Assembly (NCBI GenBank): GCA_024516155.1
Contig: JAJJXM010000012.1
Coordinates: 1-64,000, forward strand
Reading direction: 5' to 3'
Origin: Pyronema omphalodes
Taxonomy: Eukaryota; Ascomycota; Pezizomycetes; Pezizales; Pyronemataceae
DNA: 64,000 nucleotides
The notes under the pieces are model-generated. The model made no database searches, was not told the DNA's origin, and worked only from the letters and a program-made list of their open reading frames with translations. Below, piece after piece: positions 43,851 through 58,205 of the stretch. The position numbers and the translations under genes are program-made. The stretch's first letter is position 1. Every line of letters starts with the position of its first letter.

Positions 43851-44829
43851 TGTGAGAACAGGACGCCGCAGTGAGGAAGGTCTCGAAGGTTGTAGAGAGT
43901 AGTTTCGAGGTCCAGTTAAAGTAACTGGTTATATTATAAGTCCGAAGAGAGGTTGGACAGGTTTGTTGGATATGATATCGTGACTCTTTTAAGTTGTTGC
44001 GCACATCTATCGGTGTAATGGTTAGCAAGAAGCTCCAAGTTTCAAGAAGCCCAGCAGTAAAATAATCACGGAGGGCCAGTCAGGAGGAATAAAAAAACCT
44101 GTTCAGATTGAAAGAAGCAAAATTTCCCCTCTGTGAAGTCTGGTGATGGATTTCTTCTGCGCAACGCGTACGTCGTCCTCATAATTATAGTGTTCCGTCA
44201 TCGCTCGCTTTCCTCTACCGGCCCTTTAAAAACTAGAACTAGAGTAAGTCTGCACCCAGGCTGCGCGGGTCATGAACGGATTTTGGACAAGCTTTTTGCC
44301 GATATCCGAAGGTCGGGTGTGGTTATGTGCCTGCGACATATGTAAAACCTTGAGCGAAATTATAATTCATCGTGTGGCGGGTACGTAGACTGTATCACCG
44401 CGGGGTTCACAGGTGGCGTCAACGATAAGGATTAAAGCGGACACAGCTACGGCGGTACCATGAATTTACCCAGTAAGGCTGACCGGTTGTGCGGTCTGTC
44501 TTGTTCCGATAAACTTTATTTTTTTTATTCGTGAGGGATGACCAAATATTTTCAGGATATTTTCAAATAAAAATAAAACAAAAAAATGAATAAATAAATA
44601 AATAACATTACATACCACCGTACGTCCCGAGAGTAGGCGTTTCCAGTTGACATCGCGACCCTAACTTTTTTTTTTGATCGACAAACACAGGAAGCGAAAG
44701 AAACGCCGCGCCGGAACTTCAGGGCCCCCCTTGCAGATCCACCCGCCGAAAGCCGTCCCGCCTAAACTCATAACCGAGAGACAAAGACAGGAAATTCGAG
44801 GCTCTATAGCATATGGCCATTCCCCACAT
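43851..44829. other. Intergenic between transporter start and ureG end
   Basis: Its right part is the 3' flank of ureG and its left part the promoter of the transporter. A TAAA/AATAAATAAATAAATAA simple tract lies at 44586-44604. No gene is supported, and small frames such as 44133-44345 show no known domain. Confidence 0.55.
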
Positions 44830-45838
44830 CTAAATAGCAGCAGGAGAAGAAGCACCACTTGCTCTCCAAGCGCTCAAAATCATATCAACAATGGCATCGA
44901 CATTTTTACCATTCTTGACCTGAGCAAAAATCGTAGGTCCTCCTTCACGCATCTTTCTTGCGTCGCTATCCATCACGTTAAGATCCGCTCCTACAAGCTC
45001 TGCTAAATCCGTTTTGTTCACAACCAATAAATCGGATTGCGTAATTCCAGGTCCTCCCTTACGGGGGATCTTGTCTCCACCGGAAACATCAATCTGTAGA
45101 TTAAAACGAGTGAGCAGTTGTGATTAAAAGGTGGGGTGTCTAGGTACGTACAACATAGATGATGTAGTCGGCGAGCTCGCGGGAGTAGTTGGCGGCGAGG
45201 TTGTCACCTCCGGACTCAATTAGGAGGAGCTGGGTCTTGAACTCGGCGTGGAGATCTTCGAGAGCGTGGAGGTTTTGCGAAATGTCCTCACGGACTGCAT
45301 TACGTCAGTTATGTACCACAAGGCGGGGAAAGGTCAAAAGTACCAGCGGCGTGAGGGCATCCTCCGGTCTCTATGGCGCGGATTCTCTCAGCAGGAAGAG
45401 CCTTGTGTCTGACCAAAAATTCCTGGTCCTCCCTGTATTTTCATCAGCACTGTTGGTGATGTATTTCGGAGCCGAGGGAAGCTACTTGGTGAAGATGTCG
45501 TTCGTCACCGCTGCAATGGAGTAGTTGTCTCTCAATGCCTTGCAGAGCGCAAGCATCAACGCCGTCTTTCCGGATCCAACGGGTCTGTAGGAACGTTGTC
45601 TCAGCAGTCGGTCTATGCGGTTTCGAGCACATATTGCCTACCCTCCGATTCCAACGGTGAAGGCACGTTCCGACCAGTCTCTTCCCTCGACAATCGGTGG
45701 CTCGCGGGCAAGGTAGGATCCAGGACCGTCGAGAATCTCGTGAGAGTGTCCATGGTCGTGAGCATGGCCATCATGGAGTCCATCATGGGAGTGGCCATGG
45801 TTGTGAGCTCCGTCGTGTGAGTGCGAGTGTCCAGACAT
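44830..45838 (-). CDS. ureG: Urease accessory GTPase UreG with histidine-rich N-terminus
   Basis: Five exons, 45838-45642, 45584-45486, 45432-45344, 45294-45152 and 45093-44830, give 263 residues. The first 33 residues contain 13 histidines, a nickel-binding-type leader. The GTPase core follows: P-loop [22 protein letters not shown], the metal-site [15 protein letters not shown] (Cys-Pro-His), [30 protein letters not shown] and the NKTDL guanine-specificity motif. UreG uses GTP to deliver nickel into the urease active site together with the UreD and UreF homologues. No other urease gene is nearby. Tandem GATA sites lie about 135 bp upstream. The start at MSGHSHSH is chosen because the upstream Met-containing extension lacks family character. 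Confidence 0.95.
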
Positions 45839-45972
45839 TTTTGAAGTTGTGATGATATGAGAAGTTTCAATAGACAAGTTTCGAAGCTCTAAATACCCCC
45901 CTCTATATCTACTATATTCTCCTCCGGGAATAACTCCCATGATAGGCGAAGCCCGGGACAGCGGGGTAAACG

Positions 45973-45983
45973 TTATCTTATCT
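45973..45983 (-). promoter_or_regulatory. Tandem GATA-factor sites upstream of ureG
   Basis: The plus strand reads TTATCTTATCT, which on the minus strand is two overlapping AGATAA motifs fitting the HGATAR consensus of AreA/NIT2-type nitrogen regulators. They lie 135 bp before the ureG start and about 325 bp before the RRG9-like start on the other strand. A role in nitrogen-responsive control of ureG is plausible but inferred only from motif and position. Confidence 0.4.
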
Positions 45984-46306
45984 TCATAATTACCCCTCAA
46001 AAAGAGTTTATTTGATTTTCATCGTTAGCTAAGAGCAACATATCAGCGGGCAGTTCGCCATGCCAGGCCGAACAGTGAACATCACCCACGCTAAGCATCC
46101 CCAATCCCGCCTTGGCGCGCGACCCTAGCTATTTCTCAGCTAACCTGAAACGAACAAGTACCCACGAGACACCAGGAAAAAATTGGGCAAACTCGCATCC
46201 GCAGCTGTTTCTTCGATTTGAAGAAAACCACGAGTCGCGACGGCACGACGAAAGCAGCGACAGAGAAAAACCCCCCCAACACGAAAGACATACACCCCCG
46301 ACGATA

Positions 46307-47422
46307 ATGACCTGTCTCAACTGTACTCGCCAAATTCTAAACGTTTTTATTCACGGTCCTTCCCATAATGCATTGAGAAATTCTCTTCCCCGTGTTGCGC
46401 CGCTCCACCAGCTTCGTAGAAATAGCAGCTATGTCACAAATTACGATCAGATGCAAGTCGCGACAGATGACGACTATATCCCTTTCGTTGGACTCCCTCC
46501 TATGGCCGACAATAATTCACAACTATCCGCAAGTCAAGAACGAGTAACGCATAAACCACCACCGCCGTCGATATTCGGAAGCTCAGAACCGGAGATCCGG
46601 CTACGGGTAGAGGAGGATGCTACAGAGGATTTCAGTGCAAGGAAACACGAAGAGACACGGGAAGCAACTCCGGAAATTGTCGACCACAAGCCAGCTCCTT
46701 TGGCAGTGAAATACGCGCACCGCAATGTCCGAAATAAGCGATCCGAGGTTTTCGACCTGCTTCTAAAAAAGAAAGCCGCTGCCGCCAAAGACAAGACAAA
46801 AGTAATCGAGAAGACCGGGAAGTACGAAAAGATCGAGAACTCCGAGAAAGTTCAGAACTCGAAGCACAACGAAGTTAAGGCCGCAGCCGAGACTGAAGAC
46901 GCCGATGAGCCGTTGATTCCACAAAGAGCCGGAAAATGGACACTTCCTACATTGGAATTGGATTTGGAAGGACCCATTACCAAGGTTCAATATCAGGTTT
47001 TGACTCTCCCCACAAAGGATATGCCGACATGGAAGATCCAGAAGGCAGCGTTACAGAAGAAATTTGGTGTGGAGGGATGGAACCCCATCAAGAAGCTCTC
47101 CCCAGATGCTATGGACGGTATTCGTGCACTACACGCTCAAGACAAGGAGCAGTTTTCTACGGAAAATCTAGCGGACATCTTTGAGATTTCGCCTGAAGCT
47201 ATTCGCAGAATTCTAAGATCCAAGTGGAAACCTTCGGAACAGGAACAGGAGAGCAGACAGGAGAGATGGGCGAAGCGTGGAGAGGAGATCTTTTCAAGCC
47301 AGATTGCTCGTGGACTGATCAAGACCAAGTCGATGAAGAAGAAGGAGCGGAAGCAGCGGGCTGCACGGTCAAACTGGGCATCTGTCACGGATCAGGCTAA
47401 TATATCAGACAAGATGTTCTGA
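46307..47422 (+). CDS. RRG9: RRG9/neugrin-like mitochondrial protein
   Basis: A single exon of 371 residues is counted from MTCLNCTRQILNVF, and the frame is open back to 46112. This start is preferred because what follows is a basic, Arg-containing, low-acid leader typical of mitochondrial targeting. The C-terminal third holds the RRG9 domain: WKIQKAALQKKFGVEGWNPIKKLSPDAMDGIRALH, then FSTENLADIFEISPEAIRRILRSKWKPSE, ending in a Lys/Arg-rich tail. In yeast Rrg9 is needed for respiratory growth and mitochondrial genome maintenance, and its animal relative neugrin works on mitochondrial rRNA. The middle is a low-complexity charged linker. It is divergent from ureG across a 468-bp gap. Confidence 0.85.
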   Translation: MTCLNCTRQILNVFIHGPSHNALRNSLPRVAPLHQLRRNSSYVTNYDQMQVATDDDYIPFVGLPPMADNNSQLSASQERVTHKPPPPSIFGSSEPEIRLRVEEDATEDFSARKHEETREATPEIVDHKPAPLAVKYAHRNVRNKRSEVFDLLLKKKAAAAKDKTKVIEKTGKYEKIENSEKVQNSKHNEVKAAAETEDADEPLIPQRAGKWTLPTLELDLEGPITKVQYQVLTLPTKDMPTWKIQKAALQKKFGVEGWNPIKKLSPDAMDGIRALHAQDKEQFSTENLADIFEISPEAIRRILRSKWKPSEQEQESRQERWAKRGEEIFSSQIARGLIKTKSMKKKERKQRAARSNWASVTDQANISDKMF

Positions 47423-47948
47423 TGAGGCGAATGGTTTTTTGGTTGTTATTGTTTTTCTCTACATTTGCGTTCTGGAGTTCAAAATGGGTTTATTTCATTG
47501 GGATATGTACGGGTTTGGCGGAATTGTATGATATGTATGGACATCCAATATATTCTCCTTTTGTAAATTATCTTAGTCTACCATGTATATCTGCATCAAA
47601 TAAAGCATAGGGCTGCTCAATTCTTTGACATTGATGATTTGTTGTTCTCTACTGATTATTAGTTCTCATTAATTCTCACTTTCTCGTTTTCTCACCGACG
47701 ATCATCCGCGGATTCCCCGCAATTGGGTCGCCAGTCATCCAAAACCCTGTCGCTTACATGCTGTAAAGTACTCCCGGGTAGCATAGTGTAGCAGCTACAC
47801 CGCCTAGCTCTCCAGCACCACCTGTCACGAACCGATCTCTCGCCCGCACATACAGCCTACACGTCATATATCACCATTTAGTTCCGCCCCTCACCTTTCT
47901 CACACGGACATTACCCGCATCCGAAACCTTCGTTCGACACCCTTCACA
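47423..47948 (+). other. Intergenic, 3' flank and promoter
   Basis: A 62-codon frame starting at 47422 overlaps the RRG9 stop (TGATG) and is hydrophobic, but it most likely lies in the 3' untranslated region. The 130 bp before 47949 is pyrimidine-rich leader sequence for the next gene. Confidence 0.5.
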
Positions 47949-48903
47949 ATGGTCCGCGTTACTTCACTACTACTCCAAATCGCCGTTACCGCCAGCGTGG
48001 CCAATGCACAGCTCGGAGGCTTCTTCAAAAATGCCTTCGGTGGAGCAATCGCTCAGGTCCCGCTTGTTAAGCAAGACCCAGAGATTGTAGTCGCGGCTAA
48101 GTCCCATCAGCTCACTTCCGAAAACTGGAAGAGCTCCGTCAACGTCACCATCGATGAGAATGCTAGTGAGGAAGATATCCAGGAGTGGTTACTCTACTTT
48201 ACCACCCACCCTACAAATGGAACTGCTCAGAGGAACGTTACGTACTGGGACGCTGTTTACAATGTAAGTTACCCCGCTTCTGATTGCATTGAAACATTTG
48301 AAACGATTGAAACATCGTGGACTCGAAGAAACTCGAAGAAGTTGCTAAGCTCTTAAACGATAGGACACCGTGGTCACCGCCTCCAAGGCCTCCCCCAAAA
48401 CCAATTTCGGAAAAATCGACTGCTTCCTCGCCGACTCTAAAGACCTATGCCACAGCTTCTTCCTAACCAACAACATCCCAACCTTCTACCATGTCGCCAC
48501 CTACTACCAAAATGCCTCTGTTGAAATCCGCCGTGTCCCAATGTACCGCAACATAACTGAGCTCAACGAGCAGCCCGCATTCATGGCCAAGTTCCTTTCC
48601 GAGAAGGAGTGGAAGGAGATTACTCCCTGGACTGGAATTTTCCACCCCTTCACTGGAGCTGCTAAGGACCTTGCCCCTCTTGCTGGCCAGGCATTGGTTT
48701 ACTATGAGATGGTCCCTCAGTGGGTCTTCATGATTGGCATCTCCTTGATCGGAAGAACCATCACGTAAGTTTTGCGCCAATTTCTAATGTCGTAAACTCT
48801 ATATTAATGGTAATTTATTTATTTTAGTTCCCGCATCATTGGACGTAACCTTGCAACCCTCGAAACTCCTGCAGCTGCTCCTGCTCCTGCCCCCGAAAAG
48901 TAA
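47949..48903 (+). CDS. Secretory-pathway thioredoxin-fold-like membrane protein, unnamed
   Basis: Three exons, 47949-48263, 48364-48764 and 48828-48903, give 263 residues. Residues 1-21 are a signal peptide (LLLQIAVTASVANAQ). The lumenal part has several N-glycosylation sequons (NVT, NAS, NGT, NVT, NAS, NIT). It also shows thioredoxin-like spacing, EEDIQEWLLYFTTHPTNGT in the position of the first strand and active-site loop, then FGKIDCFLADSKDLCHSFFLTNNIPTFYHV, with the proline of a cis-Pro-like IPTF. The CXXC redox motif is absent. A hydrophobic helix, VPQWVFMIGISLIG, near residues 225-243 precedes a short basic and Ala/Pro-rich tail. It is probably an ER or plasma-membrane type I protein, and the function is unknown. 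Confidence 0.8.
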
Positions 48904-52469
<3,566 letters not shown>

Positions 52470-53677
52470 TTACTGGCCTCTACTAAGGTCGATGTAGCGT
52501 GGCGATGCTGTGGGTATCATTAGCTATTAGTTATGATGACTGATAATAGGGGATTATGGATAAGTATATGGATGGATATGTATCAACTTACCACTCTCGT
52601 AGGGGGATGCAATGTATTGCTCGGGGTTCTTTGCGAGGAATTTCACAAAATCTTCAATGTGGTCCCGAAGCTTTCCCATGGCTTGGGAATCCATATTTGT
52701 GTGTGCAAGAAGCTCGGGCATGCTCACTGGTTTGCTATTAGATTTTATCTCACCCACACCTACTCCAGGCAATAAAAAAAAACACATACCACATAGCCTC
52801 AATAAGTGTTCAGCTCCGTAGATCTCGCTAGGTTCCTTGTTAGGGTGTTCCTTACGGATCTCCAAGTACTGCTGCCTCTCGAAGCGGTAAAGCAATATCG
52901 TTCCCAAGCTCTTATCAAAGTAAAGTTTCAGGCCGGCCACAATTTCATCAAAAATATCCGCCTCTGCAGACCCGGGCCTTTTCTTCGGTGTAGCAGCTCT
53001 ATATTTCTCCAAAATCGTGACGACGTTAATTTCCTTTGGTAAAGGCACCAGCTGTTGGTTTTTGGTAACATTCTCCCAATCGTCGACTAGGTAGGCTTTC
53101 AAAACATCCGGAATGGCAATCTTGACGTCGTGCCGCTTCATGTAGTCTTCCTCCTTTTCAATCTCAATTTCACGACCGCGTTTCTGGCCACGAGCTGGGA
53201 TGATGGGGTCTTCGCTACCAGCTTTGAAGGGCTTTGCTTTGGTTGCTGCTGCGGGCTTAGGCTTCGTCGGCTTTGAGTTGTCGTTGAGCTCCTTTTGCAT
53301 ACGGAGGTTTTCTTCGTTGATCTTACGGAGGCGATCTGCTGGGACAAATTCGTCCCATCTGTTTGTTTTGTCAGTCATGATATTCTTCGTTGCAGGAATG
53401 CTTTTGTTTTATTTGATTTGATTTGATTTGACTGGAGCAAAAAGCTCCTGGTAGAGGAATCATTGGGCGGGCAGAAGATATGACTAAGGCATCGAAGGAG
53501 GGCCACAAACGTATTCTTCCAGCCTTTGTAATGGACCTTGTATTCCGGTTGCTCCTTCTTGTCTTCGGGCTTGCGGACTTCTAGAACTTTGGCTTCGTAA
53601 AGCATAGGTCCATGGAAGCATAAAACGCGCTCTTGGACATCGTAAGTGACCGGTTTCGCGGCCGCAGCTGGGGGCAT
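52470..53677 (-). CDS. EAF3: EAF3/MRG15 chromatin protein (chromodomain plus MRG domain)
   Basis: Four exons, 53677-53511, 53358-52790, 52726-52592 and 52507-52470, sum to 303 codons (302 residues). An N-terminal chromo barrel (residues about 10-65; [38 protein letters not shown]) is followed by a Lys/Pro-rich linker. The MRG domain (about 130-302) contains [71 protein letters not shown] and [14 protein letters not shown]. Eaf3 is shared by the NuA4 acetyltransferase and Rpd3S deacetylase and reads H3K36 methylation. Intron 1 uses the donor GTTTGT. The last exon codes only 12 residues. Confidence 0.94.
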
Positions 53678-54329
53678 TTTGAATGGAGTATTCTGGAGTA
53701 GTTGAGAGTTGTTGGTGTAAGAATGGAGCAGATAAAGTAGTAATAGTGTATTTAACCCAAGCTGAAGGGCTGGTAAGGTGGAAACCGTTCAAAGCTTAAC
53801 GCGGAGGTCCGGCGGGCTTCAGACAAAGTCAAGACGATCCGATGGTACGGTCTGGTATGGCTGGGAAAAGAACGGCGTTCGGCAGCGACACGAAAACAGG
53901 TGAGGCGAGATGATAGTCCGCCCAAGTCGGTTTCTCGGTAGCGCGTATCGTATCGCAGTAGGCACCACCATAGATACACTGTACTCCTGACGTGTTGCCC
54001 CGAGTTTTCAGATTGGGACATTACCCGCCATACGCGTCTTCCCTCTCTTTCTCACCTCCGATATTAGCGAATTAACGCGTTTTACACACCAGAATAGCTT
54101 CTGTAGCTTTACTTCGCCTTCGGGACTTGCCATTCGCTATACCTGTCACTTCTCTTCGATCTTCAGCCTTTACAATTCGCTTTGTTCTCTACTTTGATAC
54201 CCATAGACACCTACATACAATTACCAACTTCCGCGACGGGTCCTTACAGCTCACTACTCTTCGGTACAACCGTTCATCCAAAATCCCCAGTCACATACTA
54301 TTACCTTCTTCAAGCCCTCCGACACGCAA
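53678..54329. promoter_or_regulatory. Divergent promoter region between EAF3 and NKP2
   Basis: These 652 bp separate two start codons that point away from each other, so the region must hold both promoters. Pyrimidine-rich leader sequence precedes the NKP2 start. I see no clear specific site. Confidence 0.6.
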
Positions 54330-54881
54330 ATGCCACCCACCGCCACCGAAACCGAAACCCGCATCCTAACCTCCTTCCTCCTATCCCGCGCCTCTCTTCC
54401 GGACATAATCACGCTCTCCGACTTCACCCTCCTCTTCCCCCGGTCGCATCGCTCCAACCCCCAAATCCGTCTCTTATACCGCACCCTCCAATCCCAACGC
54501 AACAAACAATGCCAATCCATCAAGTCCTCCATCCAACGAGAATCATCTCTCGGGATTAAAAACCCCGTCACAAAGCCTACCCCTACAGAACTGGACCCGG
54601 ATGCAATGGTGGGGATAGAGTTATTTGGTGCTGGTGTAGATGCCGGGGTGTTGCCGTTGAAGGAGCTGCTGGGGGAGATGGAGAAGGCGTTGGGGGAAAT
54701 GGAAAAGGAACAGGAGGAGGAGGAAAAGGAGTGTGAGAGGCTACTGGAGGGGATTAGGCAGACGGTCGGTGATTTGTCGGATTTGAAGTATGGGAAACTA
54801 CAGGCGAGTGCGGCGGCGACGAAAAGAGAGGTCGAGGGGTTGTTGGCGGTTTGTCAGAAGGTTACGGGGCAGAAGGTGTAA
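54330..54881 (+). CDS. NKP2: Cnl2/NKP2-family kinetochore protein
   Basis: A single exon encodes 183 residues. The N-terminal signature of the Cnl2/NKP2 family is present: ETRILTSFLLSRASLPDIITLSDFTLLFPRSHRSNPQIRLLYRTLQSQRNKQCQSIKSSIQRE. The C-terminal half (about 105-180) is a predicted coiled coil with runs of Glu (LLGEMEKALGEMEKEQEEEEKECERLLEGIRQ). In yeast Nkp2 pairs with Nkp1 in the inner-kinetochore COMA/CCAN group. Length is normal for the family. It is divergent from EAF3. Confidence 0.87.
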   Translation: MPPTATETETRILTSFLLSRASLPDIITLSDFTLLFPRSHRSNPQIRLLYRTLQSQRNKQCQSIKSSIQRESSLGIKNPVTKPTPTELDPDAMVGIELFGAGVDAGVLPLKELLGEMEKALGEMEKEQEEEEKECERLLEGIRQTVGDLSDLKYGKLQASAAATKREVEGLLAVCQKVTGQKV

Positions 54882-57800
54882 TGAAGGGGAGATATGAGGG
54901 GAATTGTTGTATGGTGAGGGGAGGATGCTCTTTTGTCTTTTTGGAAAAGCGGGTTCTTATTTTTTTTTCTTTTTGGCGTTTTGGAGGGAATGGGATTTCT
55001 TTGCGTGGTTTTTGTATGTCTATATCACAGAATTTACCTATGATGGGGAAACTGGTCGGAAATAACAATTTTTGAACAATGTCTACTGACAGATTGAAAT
55101 TTACGTACTCTGAAACCACAACCATACGAGTGATACACAATGTTCCACAAGCGTAACAGTAACCAGCCCAACAACAAAAACATCTATGTTTGCCACTCGC
55201 GCCTGTTGAGGGCCATGTGAACACTATAGGCGTGATTTTGAACCAACTATCTAAACCCCTCTCTCATCAACCATCAATAACAACCAATCCTCTCCCAACT
55301 ATTACACCTCCCCCACTTCTTTCGCTCTTATGCTTATCCTACGGGCTATACTATAGGGCCTCTCTTTACTCTCTCATGGTTCATAAACTTTTGATATAAC
55401 TCTCGGTATAAATATCATGAAGATGACTCAAACTAACATATCATAACCAGTAATTACAAACCATAAATACAATAAATCTCCAGGCTCCAGCTTCTACAAC
55501 AACCTTGGCCGTCAACCTATCAGATAACCCTTCAAGAATATCAATCATCCCAACACAATCCAGCAAAGCCAGCAGCGCGAACACAAGCCAGCAAATACAA
55601 ATATAAAAAAGCCCCCAAGTCATCCAAAGCCCAAAAAGGAGCTCCTAGCTCCCTCAAGTACCATGAAGGAATATGACAATATCCACCCACCCATAGCAAT
55701 AGCCACAGCTAAACCTACATCTCATCTCCACTCTGATAGTTTATTCACACCACTTGATCAGGTCACAATTATCAATGTTATAAGCTACAATGATTCGAGT
55801 TATAACTTACAACTTAACTCAGAAATCATCGTTATGACTATTGCATTACATTGCAGTGATGCGGTTTGGGGTTCCTTGTTACGACTCATCGAAGATGTGT
55901 GGATCTGAGTGCTTGAGTCCTCGAGTCCTCGAGTCCTCTGATACCAGGGTATAATATGATGGCATTCTTATATGCCATTTAGGATATTTATAGCCCGGGA
56001 TTGTGGGGAGCAGCTTTAACTTCTTCTTTCGGTCTTATGATTCTGTATGTCGATGGATGTTGGGAAGTAACAGCAAGTAATATATATCCAATATCAAGGA
56101 ATATGAAATATCATAACCCCATCACGAGTATATCACATTACTGGTCTTAATAAGAATAATGAATAACACAACAGATATAACAGATTCCCAAGGACTGTTG
56201 ACGCTTGTATATAGTATCTCTCCGTCTCTATTTATAACCCTGTGGAATCATCTTTAATGACTTGTATCTATCCCCTGCTGTAAACTTCGATGAGGCCGGC
56301 GATAATACTGCTGCTACTTGATAATGATGTTTACGTTGTTTTGTTACCGGATATGCGTTGGAAACGACGTGGATAGGAGACTGGGGAGGTAGTTGGCGTC
56401 GCTATTGTTCTTCGAAGTCCGTTATTCGTTGCGCAGAAAATGTGTAAAATCGGCTCGGCTCGTCTTGCCTCGACAGCGGCTAGTGGTTAGGTGCACTGTG
56501 TAGATCGTCTGTAAATAAGGCATCTTGGCATCTCTTAAAAAGTAAAAAGTAAAAGAAGAAAAAGCAAGGGAAGGATGGAATAGAGAGAGAGACGGAAAAT
56601 AAGAGTTTTGATTCAAACCATGCTACCCGACCCGTCGTTTCCTGGTCTTTCGAACCGAAAAAGTAATACGACTATAGGTGAGTTACAACCGGACAGTTAT
56701 TTCCGCCTTCTCTCCTCGGGATTATGTGTTATTTTCGCTTCCTTTAGTTCTCTCCGGCTGCCGTTAGCTTCCTTCAAGCTATTTTCATCCAGCAAGATCA
56801 GTCGAAGGATATCCCACAAGCGAATTACAAGCGAATCATAAATACAAGCGAATATGTACTGCAAGCGAATAAAAAAAAACAATCAATACCCTCAACCAAA
56901 GATATCTACACGCCAGGAGTTACCTGGAGGTTTCCGCTACAACGGCTGTTTCATATCCTTCAGCATGGTTCGTAGGGCGGCGGTTGTTTAGTGTGGCTTT
57001 TATATAGGTGGCTGTCGATGTGTAGAGTTGATCAAGCAGAGTAGTCAAGCAGCTTGGCTGCTAAATGCGAATTTCGCATGGGCTAGATTTATGGCAAGTT
57101 GAAACGTCGTGTGCAGGTGTGTACGAATCAGAGGCCGTTAACGCCCTTGGCTTTAGTGATGCCTGTCCGAGTGTCGCGGTACTTCTAAGTTCTCGTCGCC
57201 TGGTTTCGACGTCATGTGTGCTGTGTGGGAAAAGTGCTGTGGCTAGAGTGTTTCCGGGGTCTATTTTTGGATTCTGGTAACCAATCATCTTCCTGGAAAC
57301 TGGGATAAGCGCAGGTGTGGCGCTTCGGGTAGGGGTTTGTTTGGTTCCATTCAACGTCGATTGATCTGCTGCTCTACTTTGCTGCGCTGCTGGATGTTCC
57401 GGATGTTCTCCGACGCGAAAAAAAAAACGCGCCCCGCGCCCTGCATACACCATACACCATTCACCGTACACCTGGCTGCAGATCTCTAAAGGATATGCCC
57501 GATGATGATGATGCGTTTGAGGATTTTTTTGTACCACAGACATAGCGTCAGGAGAGGCTTCTTTTTCGTTTCAATGTTGGAGCTGCCGCCGAGGTGTGAC
57601 TATGTGTAGAAGCGGGAGAGAACGAGGTGTTTTAATTGGAGCTGGCAGTGACACCAGTAAACGATTGGTTTGAAGATGGCGATGAAAATCACTGAAGCGC
57701 AAATAAGTATGCTTGAACCCCCCGGAGAAGAATGTCTTGTATCGGAGGGTTGACTTTGCTGTGGTTTGTAACCTGGTCCTTTAGCTTTGTGCTTGATTTC

Positions 57801-58205
57801 CTTTGCTTCGCCTTCGCTTCTTCCACCAGCTTCAATAGCAAGCTAGGTCCCATTCATCCTGAACTGAACCAGCCGGAATAGTCAATTCTATTAACACGAG
57901 GCCGGCCCGCTCAAAGCCCAGTGCTTCTGGTCAGTTTCTTTTCTCCATCTTACTTTCTTTACGACATTGAACTCTGCGAGTTTTTTTACGATTTTCTTTT
58001 CATTTGCGCATTTGGTCGCTGGTTTTCAATATCTGCGAGCAAACACCTTCTGTTCTACGCTTGAGACACCTTAAAAAGTTATACCTTTTCTATTGCCGCT
58101 TCTATTTCAACGAAACAAAAACAACAAACACCCCCGCTTGACAAGACAGGTTCTTTGTCTTAAAGAATTTCTACATTCTCGTCTCCGTTTCACCACTACA
58201 TCACC
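54882..58205. other. Long intergenic region upstream of PRM1
   Basis: No gene is supported in 3.3 kb. Present are four CAAGCGAAT motifs (56817-56870), a short GAGTCCTC direct repeat (55914-55940) and a 160-codon minus-strand frame at 57543-57061 without recognisable domains. The final 300 bp is pyrimidine-rich and AC-rich leader sequence for PRM1. Confidence 0.55.
56817..56870 (+). repeat. Four copies of CAAGCGAAT
   Basis: Exact copies start at 56817, 56828, 56845 and 56862, so the spacings are 11, 17 and 17 bp. They lie 1.3 kb upstream of PRM1. They may be a chance minisatellite or a cluster of protein-binding sites. Confidence 0.6.

Noticed and set aside
47422..47610. 62-codon hydrophobic ORF overlapping the RRG9 stop by TGATG
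   Set aside because: Overlapping stop-start coupling is a prokaryotic pattern, and in this fungal setting the frame most likely lies in the 3' untranslated region.
57061..57543. 160-codon minus-strand ORF
   Set aside because: It has no recognisable domain, no splice context and low-complexity composition. It is probably chance.
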